A stretch of 64,000 nucleotides of DNA from Paraspadella gotoi (lineage: Eukaryota > Chaetognatha), in contig CM119268.1 of NCBI GenBank assembly GCA_051294375.1, positions 6,391,525 through 6,455,524 of the forward strand. The letters are read 5' to 3'. A program made the translations under genes and the position numbers. Positions 11,350 to 22,984 of this stretch are shown one piece after another (the first letter of the stretch is position 1; each line of letters starts with the position of its first letter). The notes below the pieces were generated by a model. The model did no database searches, had not been told where the DNA came from, and saw nothing but the letters and a program-made list of their open reading frames with translations.

Positions 11350-14300
11350 TTATGTTGACGGGTCAGTCGACTTTTTAGCGAAATATCGCAGAATCGTAGG
11401 AGTCCTCCCGCCGCTCTCCCCACCTCCGCCCCGGCCACCTTCGTCTTGATTGAATTTGATGCACTTTTGCACTGAACCGCTGACGGCCAGCCTTTTTCCT
11501 GCGAAACTGGAACGGCGCTTGGGCGTCGTCGTCGCTCTCGCCGGCGTCGCGTCCCGAAATTCTTGCGACGTCGACGGCCGCGTTGGCGTCGCTCGTTGCT
11601 GCGAATCCCTGTTAACTTGGCGCCGGGAATCTTCGGTGGAACGCCAACTCTCTGGCAAACGATCGATCAAGGATTTGACCTTGGGTTCCTCCTCATATTC
11701 GACGAAGTTGTCGATTCGTCGAATGTAGTTGTTGTTGTCGAGGGTTTCCTCGTCGAAATTACTCGGCCCCGCTCTTCCGAGGCTCCCCTTGAGGCGGCGC
11801 TGAGGCGAAGCGTTTTCCTCGTCTTCTGCAACTGCTGCCCCCTCTTCCTCCTCCTCGCCTCCATCGTCGGAGAGATTCCTTTTTCTTTTTCGCCCGCTTC
11901 GCGGCGACAACAGTTTCACGGCGCCAACGCCGCCCACAACGAGGCCGCTTCCGTTAGGGACGGCGGTAATGGTGAGCGGCGATCGCGTCGGAGATTTTAT
12001 CAACAACTTTCTCGGGGAAGAGGCGATGGCCGTCAGGGGCGTGGCAGAAGAAGAAGATGCCGCCGCGAGATTGAACGGGTGAGAGTCGAAGCTCTTGGTG
12101 GGAGAATCGAGGGCGTGCGAAAGATGAGGAGGAGAAGAGGGCTTGTTGACGATGGGAGACATTCGCCTGAGCCAGTGCTGAATGGATGGGCTGCCATGGT
12201 TTGGCTTGCGGGACGGCATTCCTGCAGGGAGAAGCAAATATAAGAGGAAAATAATTTAATAGACAGAAGTGTAAATTGTTTTTACGAAAGAATTTGGAAA
12301 AAAATTGCACGAAGCATTAACAAAATCCTTTACTTATGTTCAGTCATTTTCAATAATTTTCAGGTAACCACCCATCAACCCGTTAGGGGGTCCGCAAGGT
12401 TTGCCCCCTAACACAAGAACGTATTGGGTTACCTTTGAGCGCGGCGGCCTTTCTCCTCGTCGTCGGCGTCCTCGTAGGAGTCGTAGGCGTATGATTTCCG
12501 TAGTGCAGAGCGCGTGGAGAGAAGAAATTCGCCATGGGCGAAAGAGTTCGCGAGGCGCTGCTCGAAGTGGTGGGACCGGTAGTGGCACCAGCGGCGATTC
12601 GGTGGTGTGCCAGCGGCGACAGCGGCGTCGTTTTAGACGGAGAATAAAACTCCCGAGTGGAATTTGATCGCGGCGTGAATCCCATCGAAGAACCGGAACC
12701 CGGCGTCCTCGGGGTGGCCGTTCTGGGAGTTCTCGTAGGAGTGGTGGGAGTTGTGCATGAAGTAGTCCTCGGAGTGCTGGCACCGCCAGGGGTTCGTGGG
12801 GTGAGATTAAAATCGGGTTGGGGGACCGGTTCTCTTTTGGCGATCCCCGAAACGACGCCGGCCTCTGGCGGCGCGGTTCGACGATTGAGGCGCCAGACGC
12901 GGACAGAGTTGTCGTCGGAGGCGGTGACCAAGAGGTTCCCATCCGAGGGACACCAATCCACCGAAGAGACTTCGCTGGTGTGACCTTTGAGTTTGACGGG
13001 GTCACGATTCGGAGTCCTCACGCTCCACACGTAGGCCTTGCTGTCTCCCGACCCGCTCACCAGAAACTCGTCGTCGGGACTCAAAGCTGCCTTCACGTAG
13101 AAGGTTTTGTTGTCGTGGCCGAAGAAGCGGGCGAAGGGATTTTGACTAAAGGGAAAAAAGATAAGAACGATTTATTAAAATCAGAAAAGAGAAGGAAAAA
13201 CTTTGGAGTCAGAAAAAACTCTTTGGTTTACATTTAAAAAAATTCTAAATATTATTTTTTCAAAAAGAGTCAAGACGGATAAACATTACACTGAGACGAG
13301 ACGAAGCGGGAGTTGGAATTTATAAATTATAATTTTGGTATACGCATATATTTAAATTATTTACTACGAAAAATTTCAAGAGTAATGGCTGCCATAAAAT
13401 AAATGAAGAATTCTTCAAATTTTTCGAAGAAGTATTTCCTGCTTCCAATTTTTTGTCGTTTTTAACTTTTCGAAAAAGGTCCTTCAAATCTTTCCACATG
13501 ACAAATGATCTTACTTTCATGACAAAGTTGCCATTATGTTGTCCGATTATCATGTTACTTCTAAATAAAATTGGAAAAATAAAGTTTAAATCTTCTTAAC
13601 CGATTACAGATTGTGATGCATTAAATTGACTTAAATATATGTACTTTATAAAGTCTGAATAGTTCTCTTATTAGTAATATAAATGAATTTAATTAAACCT
13701 GCCCGTTAATCTGGCTTCGTGCGGTCTGGTCCAATTTGTCGGTCATCTCCCGATAACATGCCATTATCGAACAATTTTGTCATTTAGCGTAATGATAGTA
13801 AATTAAAAAATAATTTGTATAAATTATTTTCCTTTTTTATTTCGCAGGACTTAATCTGTAGGTCGCAGTTAAACTAATTTAAAAGTTAACGATTTTAGTT
13901 ATCGGGCAAAGTATCAGGTTTTCGTCGTAAACTTCCAGCGAACCAATTATTTTTCGATTTTAACTGCCTCATTCCAAACTTTGAACTGATAAAACTGAAA
14001 AAAAGTATGACAAAAAAGGGTCGAAAATCGCTGCACCTGTAAGAAATGAGGTCGTAAGCGTAGATAATGTCGTCGGTGCACGAAGCGAAGAGTCGCGAGG
14101 AAGTGGAATCGATAACCAAAGAGGTGTAGCCATGCACGCGTCGAGAACACCCTATAGATAACAAAGATTTGTGAAAAGCTTTAAAAGATAAAAGGTTAAT
14201 CTCCTCCCAATTAGCGCGAAAAACTGATGAGTGCGCACGCACCGGCGTAGGACAGGATGTGCGCGGGAGTGGGATCGACCCTGCCACGAAGGACGAAACC

Positions 14301-15438
14301 CGAAGTCTGGTAGAGTTGCCGCAGGTCCCAGACTTTGATGGTGCCGTCCTTGGCGCCGGAACTGACCAGGTGGTGTTCTCCTTGGAAGAGCACCGAAGTT
14401 ACGCTCCACTGAGAGTCTCCGCCCGTTCCTTGTAAAGATAAAATGGTCAACAGTTAGAATGGTCAACAGTTAGTAGAAGGGTCAACAGTTAGAAGAAAAC
14501 AAAAAAAGTCAAGCCAAGCTAACCAGGAACACTGGGAGACGCCGCCCCGCCACCCGCCAACCGGAAACGTTTCTTTCGCCGAGGCGTAGTTTGATTGACG
14601 AAGGACATGTGCGCGTTTCCGAGCGCGTGGCGCGCCTGGTGGTCAGAGTCCGCATCGCCCCCGGCGCCACGGCGACCGTCACAACGCTTGTCCCAGACGC
14701 GGATGGCGCCATCGCGACCGCCAGAGGCGAAGATGAAGGGAGAGGAGGCGCAGACGGAAACGGTCTTCACGGAGGAGGAGTGACCGCGGAAAGTCGAAAT
14801 CTAAAAATGAATAAGAAGGTGGACATCGACCAGCTTTGTTTTGTTTTCGAAAATATGTACTGACCTTTATGGCAGATGCTACGTCCCACAAAGCGATAGT
14901 TTGGTCCCCCGAACCGGACAACAGGTGTCCGGGATCGGCAGGCAGCCAGGCAACGTCAAAGATGGCGTTATTATGGGCAGCCCACTCTTTCACGCATGCC
15001 TTACGGTGATGAATGGTAGTAAAAAAAGTAACTTGACCAAATCTCCCAAAGGCGAACAAGGAGATTAAAGACTTACCTTGGACGCCCTCCTGGTCGAGTC
15101 GAGCACTCGAATTTTTCCGTCTTCGTCGGCGACTGCGAAATGAGTGGACGGCGACGTCGGGGAAAAGCGGACCACAAAAGGCGGCACCGTTACGCCCGGC
15201 TCGTCGCCTTGTAAACAAACGGAAAAAAAAAAAAAACACAAATATTTTGTAATTCCTCCCAGTTTCAAAAAGCCTTCTCTCTCTGACCTTCTATCGAGAG
15301 CTCGTCGTCGAGCAGACATTCCAAATCCTCGACCAGAAAGTCAAAGTGACCCCGCCTTCCGACGCCGAATCCATTTTGGGCATCGAAGAGTCGACGGACG
15401 ACGTCACGTCGCGGATCCGTCGCCGTCGAGTGACGCAT
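11350..15438 (-). CDS. DTL: CDT2/DTL, WD40 substrate receptor of CRL4 ubiquitin ligase
   Basis: Recruits PCNA-bound substrates such as CDT1, p21 and SET8 to the CUL4-DDB1 ubiquitin ligase in S phase and after DNA damage. Exons: 15288-15438, 15077-15207, 14865-14999, 14524-14800, 14243-14428, 14037-14151, 12434-13145 and 11350-12221; all joins keep frame. The N-terminal half is a WD40 propeller: VPPFVVRFSP, HNNAIFDVAWLP, SGSGDQTIALWD, SGGRDGAIRVWDKR, SSGAKDGTIKVWDLR, ASCTDDIIYAYD, LSPDDEFLVSGSGDSKAYVW and WCPSDGNLLVTASDDNSVRVWRLNR follow human DTL in order. The WDKR and WDLR motifs fit DDB1-binding WDxR positions. The C-terminal half is a Ser/Thr/Pro-rich tail. It ends with TPTILRYFAKK, which fits the C-terminal PCNA-interacting box known in DTL. 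An upstream in-frame ATG at 15555 would add 39 residues. Confidence 0.95.
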
Positions 15439-15659
15439 ATCGCACTGCGACGTCCTTTTCCTCCCTCGGACAAAATAAGATCGATCGGCGTCTTTTTTTA
15501 ATGATGTTATCTCGACGCCCGGACAACATTTCAGAAAAAAGCGTTCTCCGGTCACATGTTGTCTATAGAATCAAATCGAGGGGAGAAAATCGTCTCGAGG
15601 GGCGATTCATCGTCCTTTTGTCAAGAATCAAAGTGACGAAACTTTACTGATAGTATTAT

Positions 15660-15690
15660 ATTCTTATCTGCAATAAATAACAAATAACAA
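15660..15690 (-). promoter_or_regulatory. Candidate trans-splice acceptor upstream of CDT2
   Basis: Read on the minus strand, TTGTTATTTGTTATTTATTG runs straight into CAG, with the AG at 15668-15669. It lies in the 230-350 bp gap between the hydrolase-like gene and CDT2. No start codon consistent with another exon was found upstream. It could equally be an ordinary acceptor for a 5' UTR intron. Confidence 0.35.
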
Positions 15691-15783
15691 ACGTTGAACG
15701 ATCGCATCGCGGGTGGAGGCAACAGAATTAAAGACCGCTTGGGCTTTGGTTGTTTTCGTACGGAGAGACTTCTACCTCGCCCG

Positions 15784-17856
15784 TCACAGTTTCCTTTTAT
15801 TCACGTGCTTGATGAGTCGGTGCACATGTTGCGAGATCTGCTTTCCGAACTGTGAAAAGTCCGCCTTGGCGTAACGACGATTGTAGCGGGCCATGGGGTC
15901 CTCTTCATCGATCGGCCAGTACCGCCTGCCGTATCCGTGTTCGAAGTCGATGTCGACGAGGTGATGGGCATCGTCCTCCAGGTCTGCCATGTCCTCCAAG
16001 CCCGCCAGGCTCATAAAGTCCTCGGTCTCTTCGCACGTGACCCACTTGCATGAATTGGACGAGAAAGCGAGTCGCGGGAACTTCGTAGTGTACATCGTGA
16101 AGAGAGCAGAGTCGACAACGTCGAAGTTGGAAAAGGCAATTTGTCGAAAATGGGCCGACGCCTCCTTTACCGTACGCGAGCCGTAAGTGTGCATCAAGTA
16201 CGGCATGAAGGGCATGGTAAGCGGGCGGAAAAAGGGGATCTCCCACGTTCGAGACAACCAAGTCATTAAGGGCATAGGATACATGCTTTTTACAGGCTTC
16301 GGCGGAAGGGGGTCGATGAATACGACGCTGCGAACGCAATCGCCATAGGCGGCGAGCCAGGCGCCGGGGTACGTGCCGATGTCGCAACAGATGAGGACGT
16401 CGGCCTGTCGCGATGAAACCAGCGGCATTTGTTTTTAATTCTCTTCAATTAAAATTCAAAGTCATACTTTTAAGAACCGTGTAATTTATGTCATATTATT
16501 ACGACAAACTTATTTCCGCAGAACCCACCTTAATTTCCTTTGGAAGAACCGTTTTAATGAAGTCTTGAGCGAAGATAGTACGTTCCATTGTTGAATGCGA
16601 AACTAAGTTCATATCCTTTGAGATCGTCGCTTGACCAGGGCCCATCTTTAATGACAATGAGTTTAGATTTTAGGAAACGTTTCATGGACCAAACTTTACA
16701 TCTCAGCATCATGTTTTACCCTCCAAAACATGTGACCGTAGTAAGGAAATATGGGTGCTATGATCCTGCAGCCGCCCAAGAGTAGAGGCTCGATGAAGGA
16801 ACGGAATGACGGGGTCGGCGGCTGAAATCCGTGAAGAATGACGACAATGGGGCCGAGATGACGGTCGAACGCGTGAGTGTCGTGGTAGGCCACGTTGAAC
16901 TATCGAAATAGCACAAGTATCTTAAATCAGATAATCGCTTTAAGATAATAATATGCGCAAAAAATCTATCGTGAAATATTTAGTACAAGTTGTTTAGGAA
17001 AAACAGTTTTAATAGTGCAACAACGAATGTATTGACAAGGTTTATTCGTACATGTTTCGACTCCAGTTTGCACTATTAAAACTGTTTTTCCTAAATTCAT
17101 AACACAACGAAAAGAAATAATTATAACAATGAGTACAAGTTGTTTTATTGAATCGAAATAAATTCAACTTCATAACAGATATGATTTTAGATTTCCCTCT
17201 GCCTTTGATTTCGCAGGTCTACGAGTGGACTCCAGACTCAATCTTCACGATTTTTATTTCTAAGATCGTTTCGTTAAAATTTTTTACTCCAGGGATTGTG
17301 GAGCGGGATAAAAACACCGAAAAAATATTGTGGTACTTTTTTCACCAAAAAAACAAACAAAAAAAACCTGAAAACTAATTTTGAACTATCGTACCTTGAT
17401 CCCCTGAGGAATGTCGTCGTCCACGAGGGTCTTCACGTTAGTGGTGATCATCGGCCAGGACTTCATCATCCGCGCCGCCGACGCGGGATCCAAGAGGCTG
17501 TAGCGCCGCTCCAGGTTGCGATGATAAACCGAGAGGGCCGTCTTCTCGCTCCTCTTAGGGGCGACATCATCGATGAGGGGCGCAGATTCGGGATCGGTCG
17601 AATCCGAGGATTGAGGATTAGGAGGATTAGGAGGATTGAGTTTGTGGCTGAGGTTAAAGGAGGGTGCGCTGATGGAGGAAGATTTGGACGAAGATGCAGA
17701 AGAGAAATCGGAAGGAGACTCAAAGAGGCAGACGACTGTTGAGGCGAGGGAAGAGCGGGGCGAAGGTGGTCGGAGGCGAGAGACAATGGAACGCATTTCA
17801 AAAGACGGCGCGTCAGACAACGGCCGAGTCGGACCAAAACCCAGCCTTGCGGTCAA
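15784..17856 (-). CDS. Alpha/beta-hydrolase-like protein without a classic nucleophile serine
   Basis: I do not recognise the exact family. Exons: 17395-17856, 16720-16899, 16529-16615 and 15784-16404, all joining in phase 0, giving about 450 residues. The first exon encodes a Ser/Pro-rich N-terminal region that could hold a targeting sequence (start at 17856, or at 17793). The second exon reads like the early part of a hydrolase fold: VVILHGFQP, a typical oxyanion HGF loop, then IIAPIFPYYGH. Where the nucleophile elbow (GxSxG) should come, the fourth exon has DVLICCDIGTYPGAWLAAYG followed by VVFIDPLPP, so the serine position appears to be Thr and the glycine pattern is broken. The C-terminal 250 residues contain DIDFEHGYGRRYWP and a basic helix at the end. 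It may be a pseudoenzyme or use another residue. The gap to the eIF2B-epsilon stop is only 175 bp. Confidence 0.7.
16982..17145. repeat. Perfect 28-bp inverted repeat with flanking direct repeats
   Basis: Bases 16993-17020 and 17068-17095 are exact reverse complements (28 bp arms, 47 bp loop). AGTACAAGTTGTTT at 16982-16995 is repeated at 17132-17145. It lies in the first intron of the hydrolase-like gene. Confidence 0.85.
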
Positions 17857-17889
17857 ACTAGTTCATTTTAAGATCTCTGTCGGTTAATA

Positions 17890-17920
17890 GTACATCTAAA
17901 AAAATTGCATAAAAAACTTA
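17890..17920 (-). promoter_or_regulatory. Candidate trans-splice acceptor upstream of the hydrolase-like gene
   Basis: On the minus strand GTTTTTTATGCAATTTTTTT leads directly into AG at 17896-17897, 39 bp before the start codon. The whole gap from the eIF2B-epsilon stop is 175 bp. Confidence 0.35.
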
Positions 17921-18031
17921 ACAAGCTTTTTCCAAGTCAAGGCAGCGGAAATTTTAACTTAGAGGGCCCAAACAACGTCAGCCTAGTGCATCGAGGCGGC
18001 AACGTTAAATCCAACTAATACCACAAGTTCA

Positions 18032-20782
18032 CTAGTCGTCGTCGTCGTCATCATCGTCCTCTTCCTCCGCCGCTTTGAGTTTTGCCGCGAAAGGCGCGAA
18101 AAGTTTACTCGTCGATTCCTCTTGGTCTTCGAACCACAGAAAAAACGCGTCGGAATCGGATAGGACGTCCTCGTTGTAGAGAAGCCCCAAGAGGATTGTC
18201 AACACCTCCCTGACAGCGGCGGCGAGATCGTCGGCGCCTGCGCAAACGTCAGCGAGAGCTATCATCGCAAGTCTTTGCGAGTCCGAGTCTTTGACGTAAT
18301 TTTTCAAAAGAGCGAGGCCATGTTTTCGAATGTGAAGGAGTAGTGGTTTTCCTAATCAAATATAAAATTATATACAGTAGTATGTAAAATCCAACCGACA
18401 CGAGACGTTCACACCTCTTAGTCCCATGCTGACGACGGGATCCTTTAAAACGCTCTTCACTACGCACTGTTGAACTTCGGCGATGTAGATAAAATACGCC
18501 TGCTTCAAAGAGTTTATCTCTAAAACGAGATTTTCGGAAGAAACGTTTTCCTCGAAACCTCGACGCAATGTGTCCAGCACCTGGAATAATTTTTGTTGTT
18601 GATGTTGTAAAGCCCTTTTCAATTAATAACGGAAAACGAATAAGTAAAAACGTATACATCAGCACCGAGCAGAATGGTTCAAAACAAATTTTCGCACCTC
18701 CTGCTGAAAAAGTTTGAGATCTTTCATCTCCTCGTCATCCTCGTCGTCTGCCTCGTCGTCTTCCCCCTCCTGGTCAGAGACGTCCTCCTCCGTCCCGTCC
18801 TCGCTCTCATCTTCATCCTCGACGAAGGGTTCCCACCAATTTCTCGGCGCGACTTCGTCATCGTCGTCTTCTTCTTCGTCGTCGTCGTCGGGCTGAAATG
18901 CGTAACCGTGTCCGTCGGAGCCGAGTTTTTCTGTAAAGCCGGAGGAGAATTCCAACTAAGACTGACGCCACAATTTCCTTTTTTTTTAAAAATAAAGGTC
19001 GAAAGGCACCTTCGGCGTCATCCTCTCGATAGGCCTCGTCGAGGGTGAGTTCCGTCCGCTCGGGGAGGACCACCCCGCTCCCGACCTTGACGCCGGATCC
19101 CAAAACGCAGCCGGGGAGGAGAGTGGCGCCGTCGCCGACGCTCGATTGTGATGAAAGGATCGAGTGGGTTATTCGGCAATTTTTGCCGAGGGTCACGCCA
19201 GCGAACAGATGGACACCCTCTGGAGCAAAGAGTGAAGCTGATCACTTGAGCGAAAAATTGCGAAAAATTACAAAAAGGTTTAGTGTCACCGGGTAATTTT
19301 TACCTAACTGGCAATCGTTGCCTATTTCGCATCCAGGGCCGACGCTGCAATTTTTCATGAGAACCCCGTCTCCGATTCGAGTTCCGGCGCCGACGAATAC
19401 GTTGGTCTCGAGTCGCGACCCTCGGCCGACGGCGACGTTGCTGGCTCTGTAGATGGCGCCACGCTGAAAACACACTTTGGGAGAGCTGGGACAAAATGCA
19501 AGGGTCGAATCGGTTAAAGCCAAATATAACAAGAAACCAAAAAACAAGAGCCAAATCGTCATTGGCCTGGCACAAAATACTTTTCCGTATTGGCGGGAAA
19601 GAGATCGGGGCAGAGAGGAAAAGCCCATCGCGCGAGGACTTGGTGAGAAACGGAATTGAAGGTAGAGAGATCAAAGACTCGAGCGGCAAAACCCATTTTG
19701 ACCACGCTTGCGTACAGGGAGTTGCCCATGATCTAAAGATTAAAAGTTTCGCAATAACTCCCTATCTTTATGTAACGCAGACCAAGTTTTTGGTCGACTA
19801 ACCTCTTGATGCACCAACAGCCCCCTGATAAAATCGTCGCGAGTCTGATAGTCAAAGTCGTCAGAAAAAATCTGCGGAACGAGTGGAGAGCAGATGGCGA
19901 TACCGGGATCGAGGATATCATAGCGAAGCGACACCGACTCACAATCCTTCATAGAAAGAAACGATTATTTTCGGGTAAGTTAAGAATTAAGAGTCGCTCC
20001 ATTGACAAAACCTGAAACACGTGGACAGGAATTTCAACATTCTTCTCTCCCTTCAGCTTCTGAAAATGAAGGATCTTGTCGGAGTTTGCATCGCAAGCGA
20101 GAATCGCCTCGTCCGCAGGCGACCAACTCGGGCAGCCCATCGACGGGCCTTGGAGGCCCTCCCTGGTTAAAATCGATAAAAATCTTTAGCGACGAGCCCC
20201 GCGATGAAGGCGAGTCTTCAAGTCTTTTCCACCTCAACACAACCGTCATCGCCATTTGCTTGTCCTTCGCTCTCCTTTGCTTGTGAGCGGCAACGACTTT
20301 GGTCAGATCGCAGTTGGCTACCACGTCGGCCGTCATTAACACAAAGTCGTTCTTCAACGCCCCCGTCTTGTCCATCTCTCGGAGGGCGTCACCCACGGAC
20401 AAAAGGGCGTCTGAAGCGACGTGAGTTACCCGACAGCCGCCAGAAATCGTCCGAGGGTGAGCTTCGATTCGATCCTAGAGGAAAAAAGGGGCGCAACCGT
20501 CGTCTCCAGAGCACATGCGAAAATACCTTCCGGAGAAACAACCTTGAGACTCGGGTGGGCGCCGGTGGAGACGACGAAGATCTCGTCGACTCCGGCGTCG
20601 ACGAGAAACTCGAAGGCATAGTCGATGAGCGGCGTGCCGTGGAGAGGGAGGAGCGCCGGTGGGGTGTCGAGGGAAAGCGGGCCGAAACGAGAGGGAAAAC
20701 CCTCCGCGACGAGCACTGCTTGGAGAACGTCCTCTGGGCGAAAATCCCCTTGGACTTTCTTCGGGTCCTTCGAAGGACCCAT
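18032..20782 (-). CDS. EIF2B5: Translation initiation factor eIF2B subunit epsilon
   Basis: Catalytic subunit of the guanine-nucleotide exchange factor that recharges eIF2 with GTP. Exons: 20543-20782, 20233-20474, 20012-20162, 19803-19946, 19581-19732, 19304-19485, 19010-19219, 18698-18930, 18415-18580 and 18032-18351, all in frame. The N-terminal nucleotidyltransferase-like domain reads [34 protein letters not shown] and [33 protein letters not shown] is almost invariant in the family. Left-handed beta-helix repeats follow ([28 protein letters not shown]). After an acidic linker with WWEPFV comes the C-terminal HEAT/W2 domain with [14 protein letters not shown]. The end, AKLKAAEEE plus eight Asp, has the aromatic/acidic character of the eIF2-binding tail. 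Start [13 protein letters not shown] at 20782 is the first Met in frame. Confidence 0.95.
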
Positions 20783-20829
20783 TGTTAATGGTTGTAGTTT
20801 GGCTAAGTTTATGTTTGCGATTTTATGAT

Positions 20830-20860
20830 AAGAAACTAAGATAAAAAAAATTCATAGGAT
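20830..20860 (-). promoter_or_regulatory. Candidate trans-splice acceptor upstream of eIF2B-epsilon
   Basis: On the minus strand GAATTTTTTTTATCTTAG ends with AG at 20836-20837, 53 bp before the start codon, within the 215 bp gap to the NAT-like gene. Confidence 0.35.
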
Positions 20861-20997
20861 AAATATGTTAGAATTTTAATCAACAACTATCCCAAGAATG
20901 AGTTGGGAAATGGGAAATATAATTAACAAATAACGATCATGAAAAGATAACGATAAAAGGGAAACTGGGCTAAAAAAGATTAATTAATTTTGCAATT

Positions 20998-21627
20998 CTA
21001 CTGCTTGGCGGAAAAAAAATTTTGGACTTCTCGTTCCAAAATCGGGCTCAGCTCGATGGCGTCCCTTAAAAGAAAAAAAAATTCAAATGTTGAATTGAAA
21101 AAATCACAGAAGAGAGATGAGTCGATCTTACGCTACCTGCAATATTCTGTCAAGGGTGGAAACTCCTCGACGATAACGTCCAAGACCTCGTTATCGTTTG
21201 TCGCCTGAAAAATTTTCGGCTCGACTTTCGTTGCGTCGATGATGACGTCGTCGTTGACGAGATCGTGGTTGGTTCCCGGATAAGTGACGACACTATTTAA
21301 GAGTATATCATTATGAATATGAAGTGGCATGATCAGCTTATGTGCGTTTTTTGCTATATTTATCTAAGTACACCTAATATAAAACTTACGTGCGTCCATT
21401 AATTAAAAAAAAATCTCTGGATTTCTTTCCAAATCCAGAGACGAGAAGGCCCTTTGCTCTGCCACGAGGTAGTTTAAGTGCCAAAGGAACAGTTTCATCC
21501 TGATATTAGAAAATTTAAAACCAATGATAAAGAAAATGGACCAGGAAAGAAAAATTGATCAATCATAATTAAGGTTTGTGGGAACTTTTACAGAAGCAAC
21601 CTTGAACTTTTGCCCTAAAAACCCTAT

Positions 21628-21658
<31 letters not shown>

Positions 21659-22815
21659 CGAAAAGTTAAAACAAAATTTTTTTACGGGATACTTCTTAAG
21701 ATAACTGATTAGTAATTGGTAAGGCAATCTAAAAGTTTTTTAATTAACTGTTTAGCGGCCCTGAAAAAATATAACTTAGTATAAGAAAACCACAGCCTGA
21801 ATGTGCCTTGTAAAGATATTTGCTATTCGCCTATTTTTATTCACGGTACTGCAAGTTAACCTGAAGAAAGTTAAAAACATTCACTAAATCCATTCCGTGA
21901 AGAAAGTCTGGGAAAACGTGGAAGGGAAACCAAGCGTCTTGATCTTCATCCGCAAGATGAGGAATTCCACCTAAAATCCATTTAAAAATTATAAGCGATT
22001 TTTTTTTTCGTTTCTCCGCGGGTCAATCGCTGGCCTTACACTTGACGACATCATCGTTGGCTATGAGGAGCGCGACCCCGTTTTCTTCCTTTAAATCGGC
22101 GAAATGTTCAAACTCGTAAGTCGGAGAAAAGAACCTCGAACCGTCTTGCATCACTTCCTCCAAGTTTCGGGTCCCCACGACTTGGTAGCTCAATTGCACG
22201 TCGTGTCGTATCGGGGAAGCGCCGAATAGATCGACTAAAGTTGACAACACTATAACCTATTACCTTTCGTTGTCCAAATAATTTCTGAACCTTTAGTGGC
22301 TCTCATGATGGGAATCATCGCTCCGACGTCGCAATGGTAGATGTCGCCCTCCTCTTCTACATTTTTTACGCCGACGACGACGTGCAGAGAATCGCGATTC
22401 GAGGATCGCGCGCTGGTGAAACCGAAGACGATGTGAGCATCGAAGCCGACCGAGTTCAGAAAATTGGCGAGAAAGGCGTTGCTGGTGAAGCAGGATCCGC
22501 CGCGGCCGGTCATGATTTCCGACTCATATAGGCGCCGGCGAGCCTCCATCGACAACTTTGCGAACTGAGGGAAAAGAAAAATGAGATATTTCGAAATGCA
22601 CAACTCTGCTAAAAATGAAGTCGACATACTTTCAGGCCGTTCTTCAACTCTGATATCAAGTTGACTGTCTGGAAGGGCTGATTCAATCGAAATCCTCGAA
22701 CGAGATCGTTGAGGAATCTCGCTGGCGATTGAACAAGTTTCCGCTCAAAGTCGCACAGGTAGAGGTGATCGCCCAGAAATCGGCTCTGGGCCAAAGTCAG
22801 TGCCCGTCTCGCCAT
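20998..22815 (-). CDS. Arylamine N-acetyltransferase-like protein
   Basis: Member of the NAT family, which moves acetyl groups from acetyl-CoA to arylamines or related acceptors through a Cys-His-Asp triad. Exons: 22630-22815, 22264-22564, 22040-22234, 21861-21970, 21390-21499, 21137-21292 and 20998-21064; every junction keeps frame, giving about 370 residues, longer than typical 270-290 residue NATs. The catalytic cysteine is seen in GRGGSCFTSNAFLANFLNSV, the histidine in DSLHVVVGV and the aspartate in YHCDVGAMIP, in the usual order and spacing. The middle has WFPFHVFPDF, and the last exons carry the small C-terminal domain (DETVPLALKLPRG, LTEYCRDAIELSP). The acceptor substrate cannot be predicted. 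The multi-intron structure argues against recent bacterial transfer. It sits 170 bp downstream of the NELF-C/D stop. Confidence 0.85.
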
Positions 22816-22919
22816 CCTCGTTTTTTTTTTGACAGTTTTTTTTTTTTTTTTAAGGATTCATCCCGAAGAAAAAAACAAAATTCCTGCCAAGAGCTAAACG
22901 ATCCATACGAATATGAAAA

Positions 22920-22950
22920 TCAAAAACTAAAAAAAAAAAACTTGTATAAA
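22920..22950 (-). promoter_or_regulatory. Candidate trans-splice acceptor upstream of the NAT-like gene
   Basis: On the minus strand ACAAGTTTTTTTTTTTTAG ends with AG at 22927-22928, about 111 bp before the start codon, within a 169 bp gap after the NELF-C/D stop. Confidence 0.35.
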
Positions 22951-22984
22951 AATAGAATGGAATTTCTATCGAATGCATATAAGA

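Noticed and set aside
11563-12243. Plus-strand open frame of 226 codons
   Set aside because: It is antisense to the last CDT2 exon, Arg-rich from GC-rich codons, and shows no family motif.
13320-13553. Minus-strand frame with GQHNGNFVMK, similar to the CDT2 stretch GHxNxTFYVK
   Set aside because: The real CDT2 exon with GHDNKTFYVK is at 13145 and joins in frame with its neighbours; this copy is in an intron, has no flanking similarity and is likely chance.
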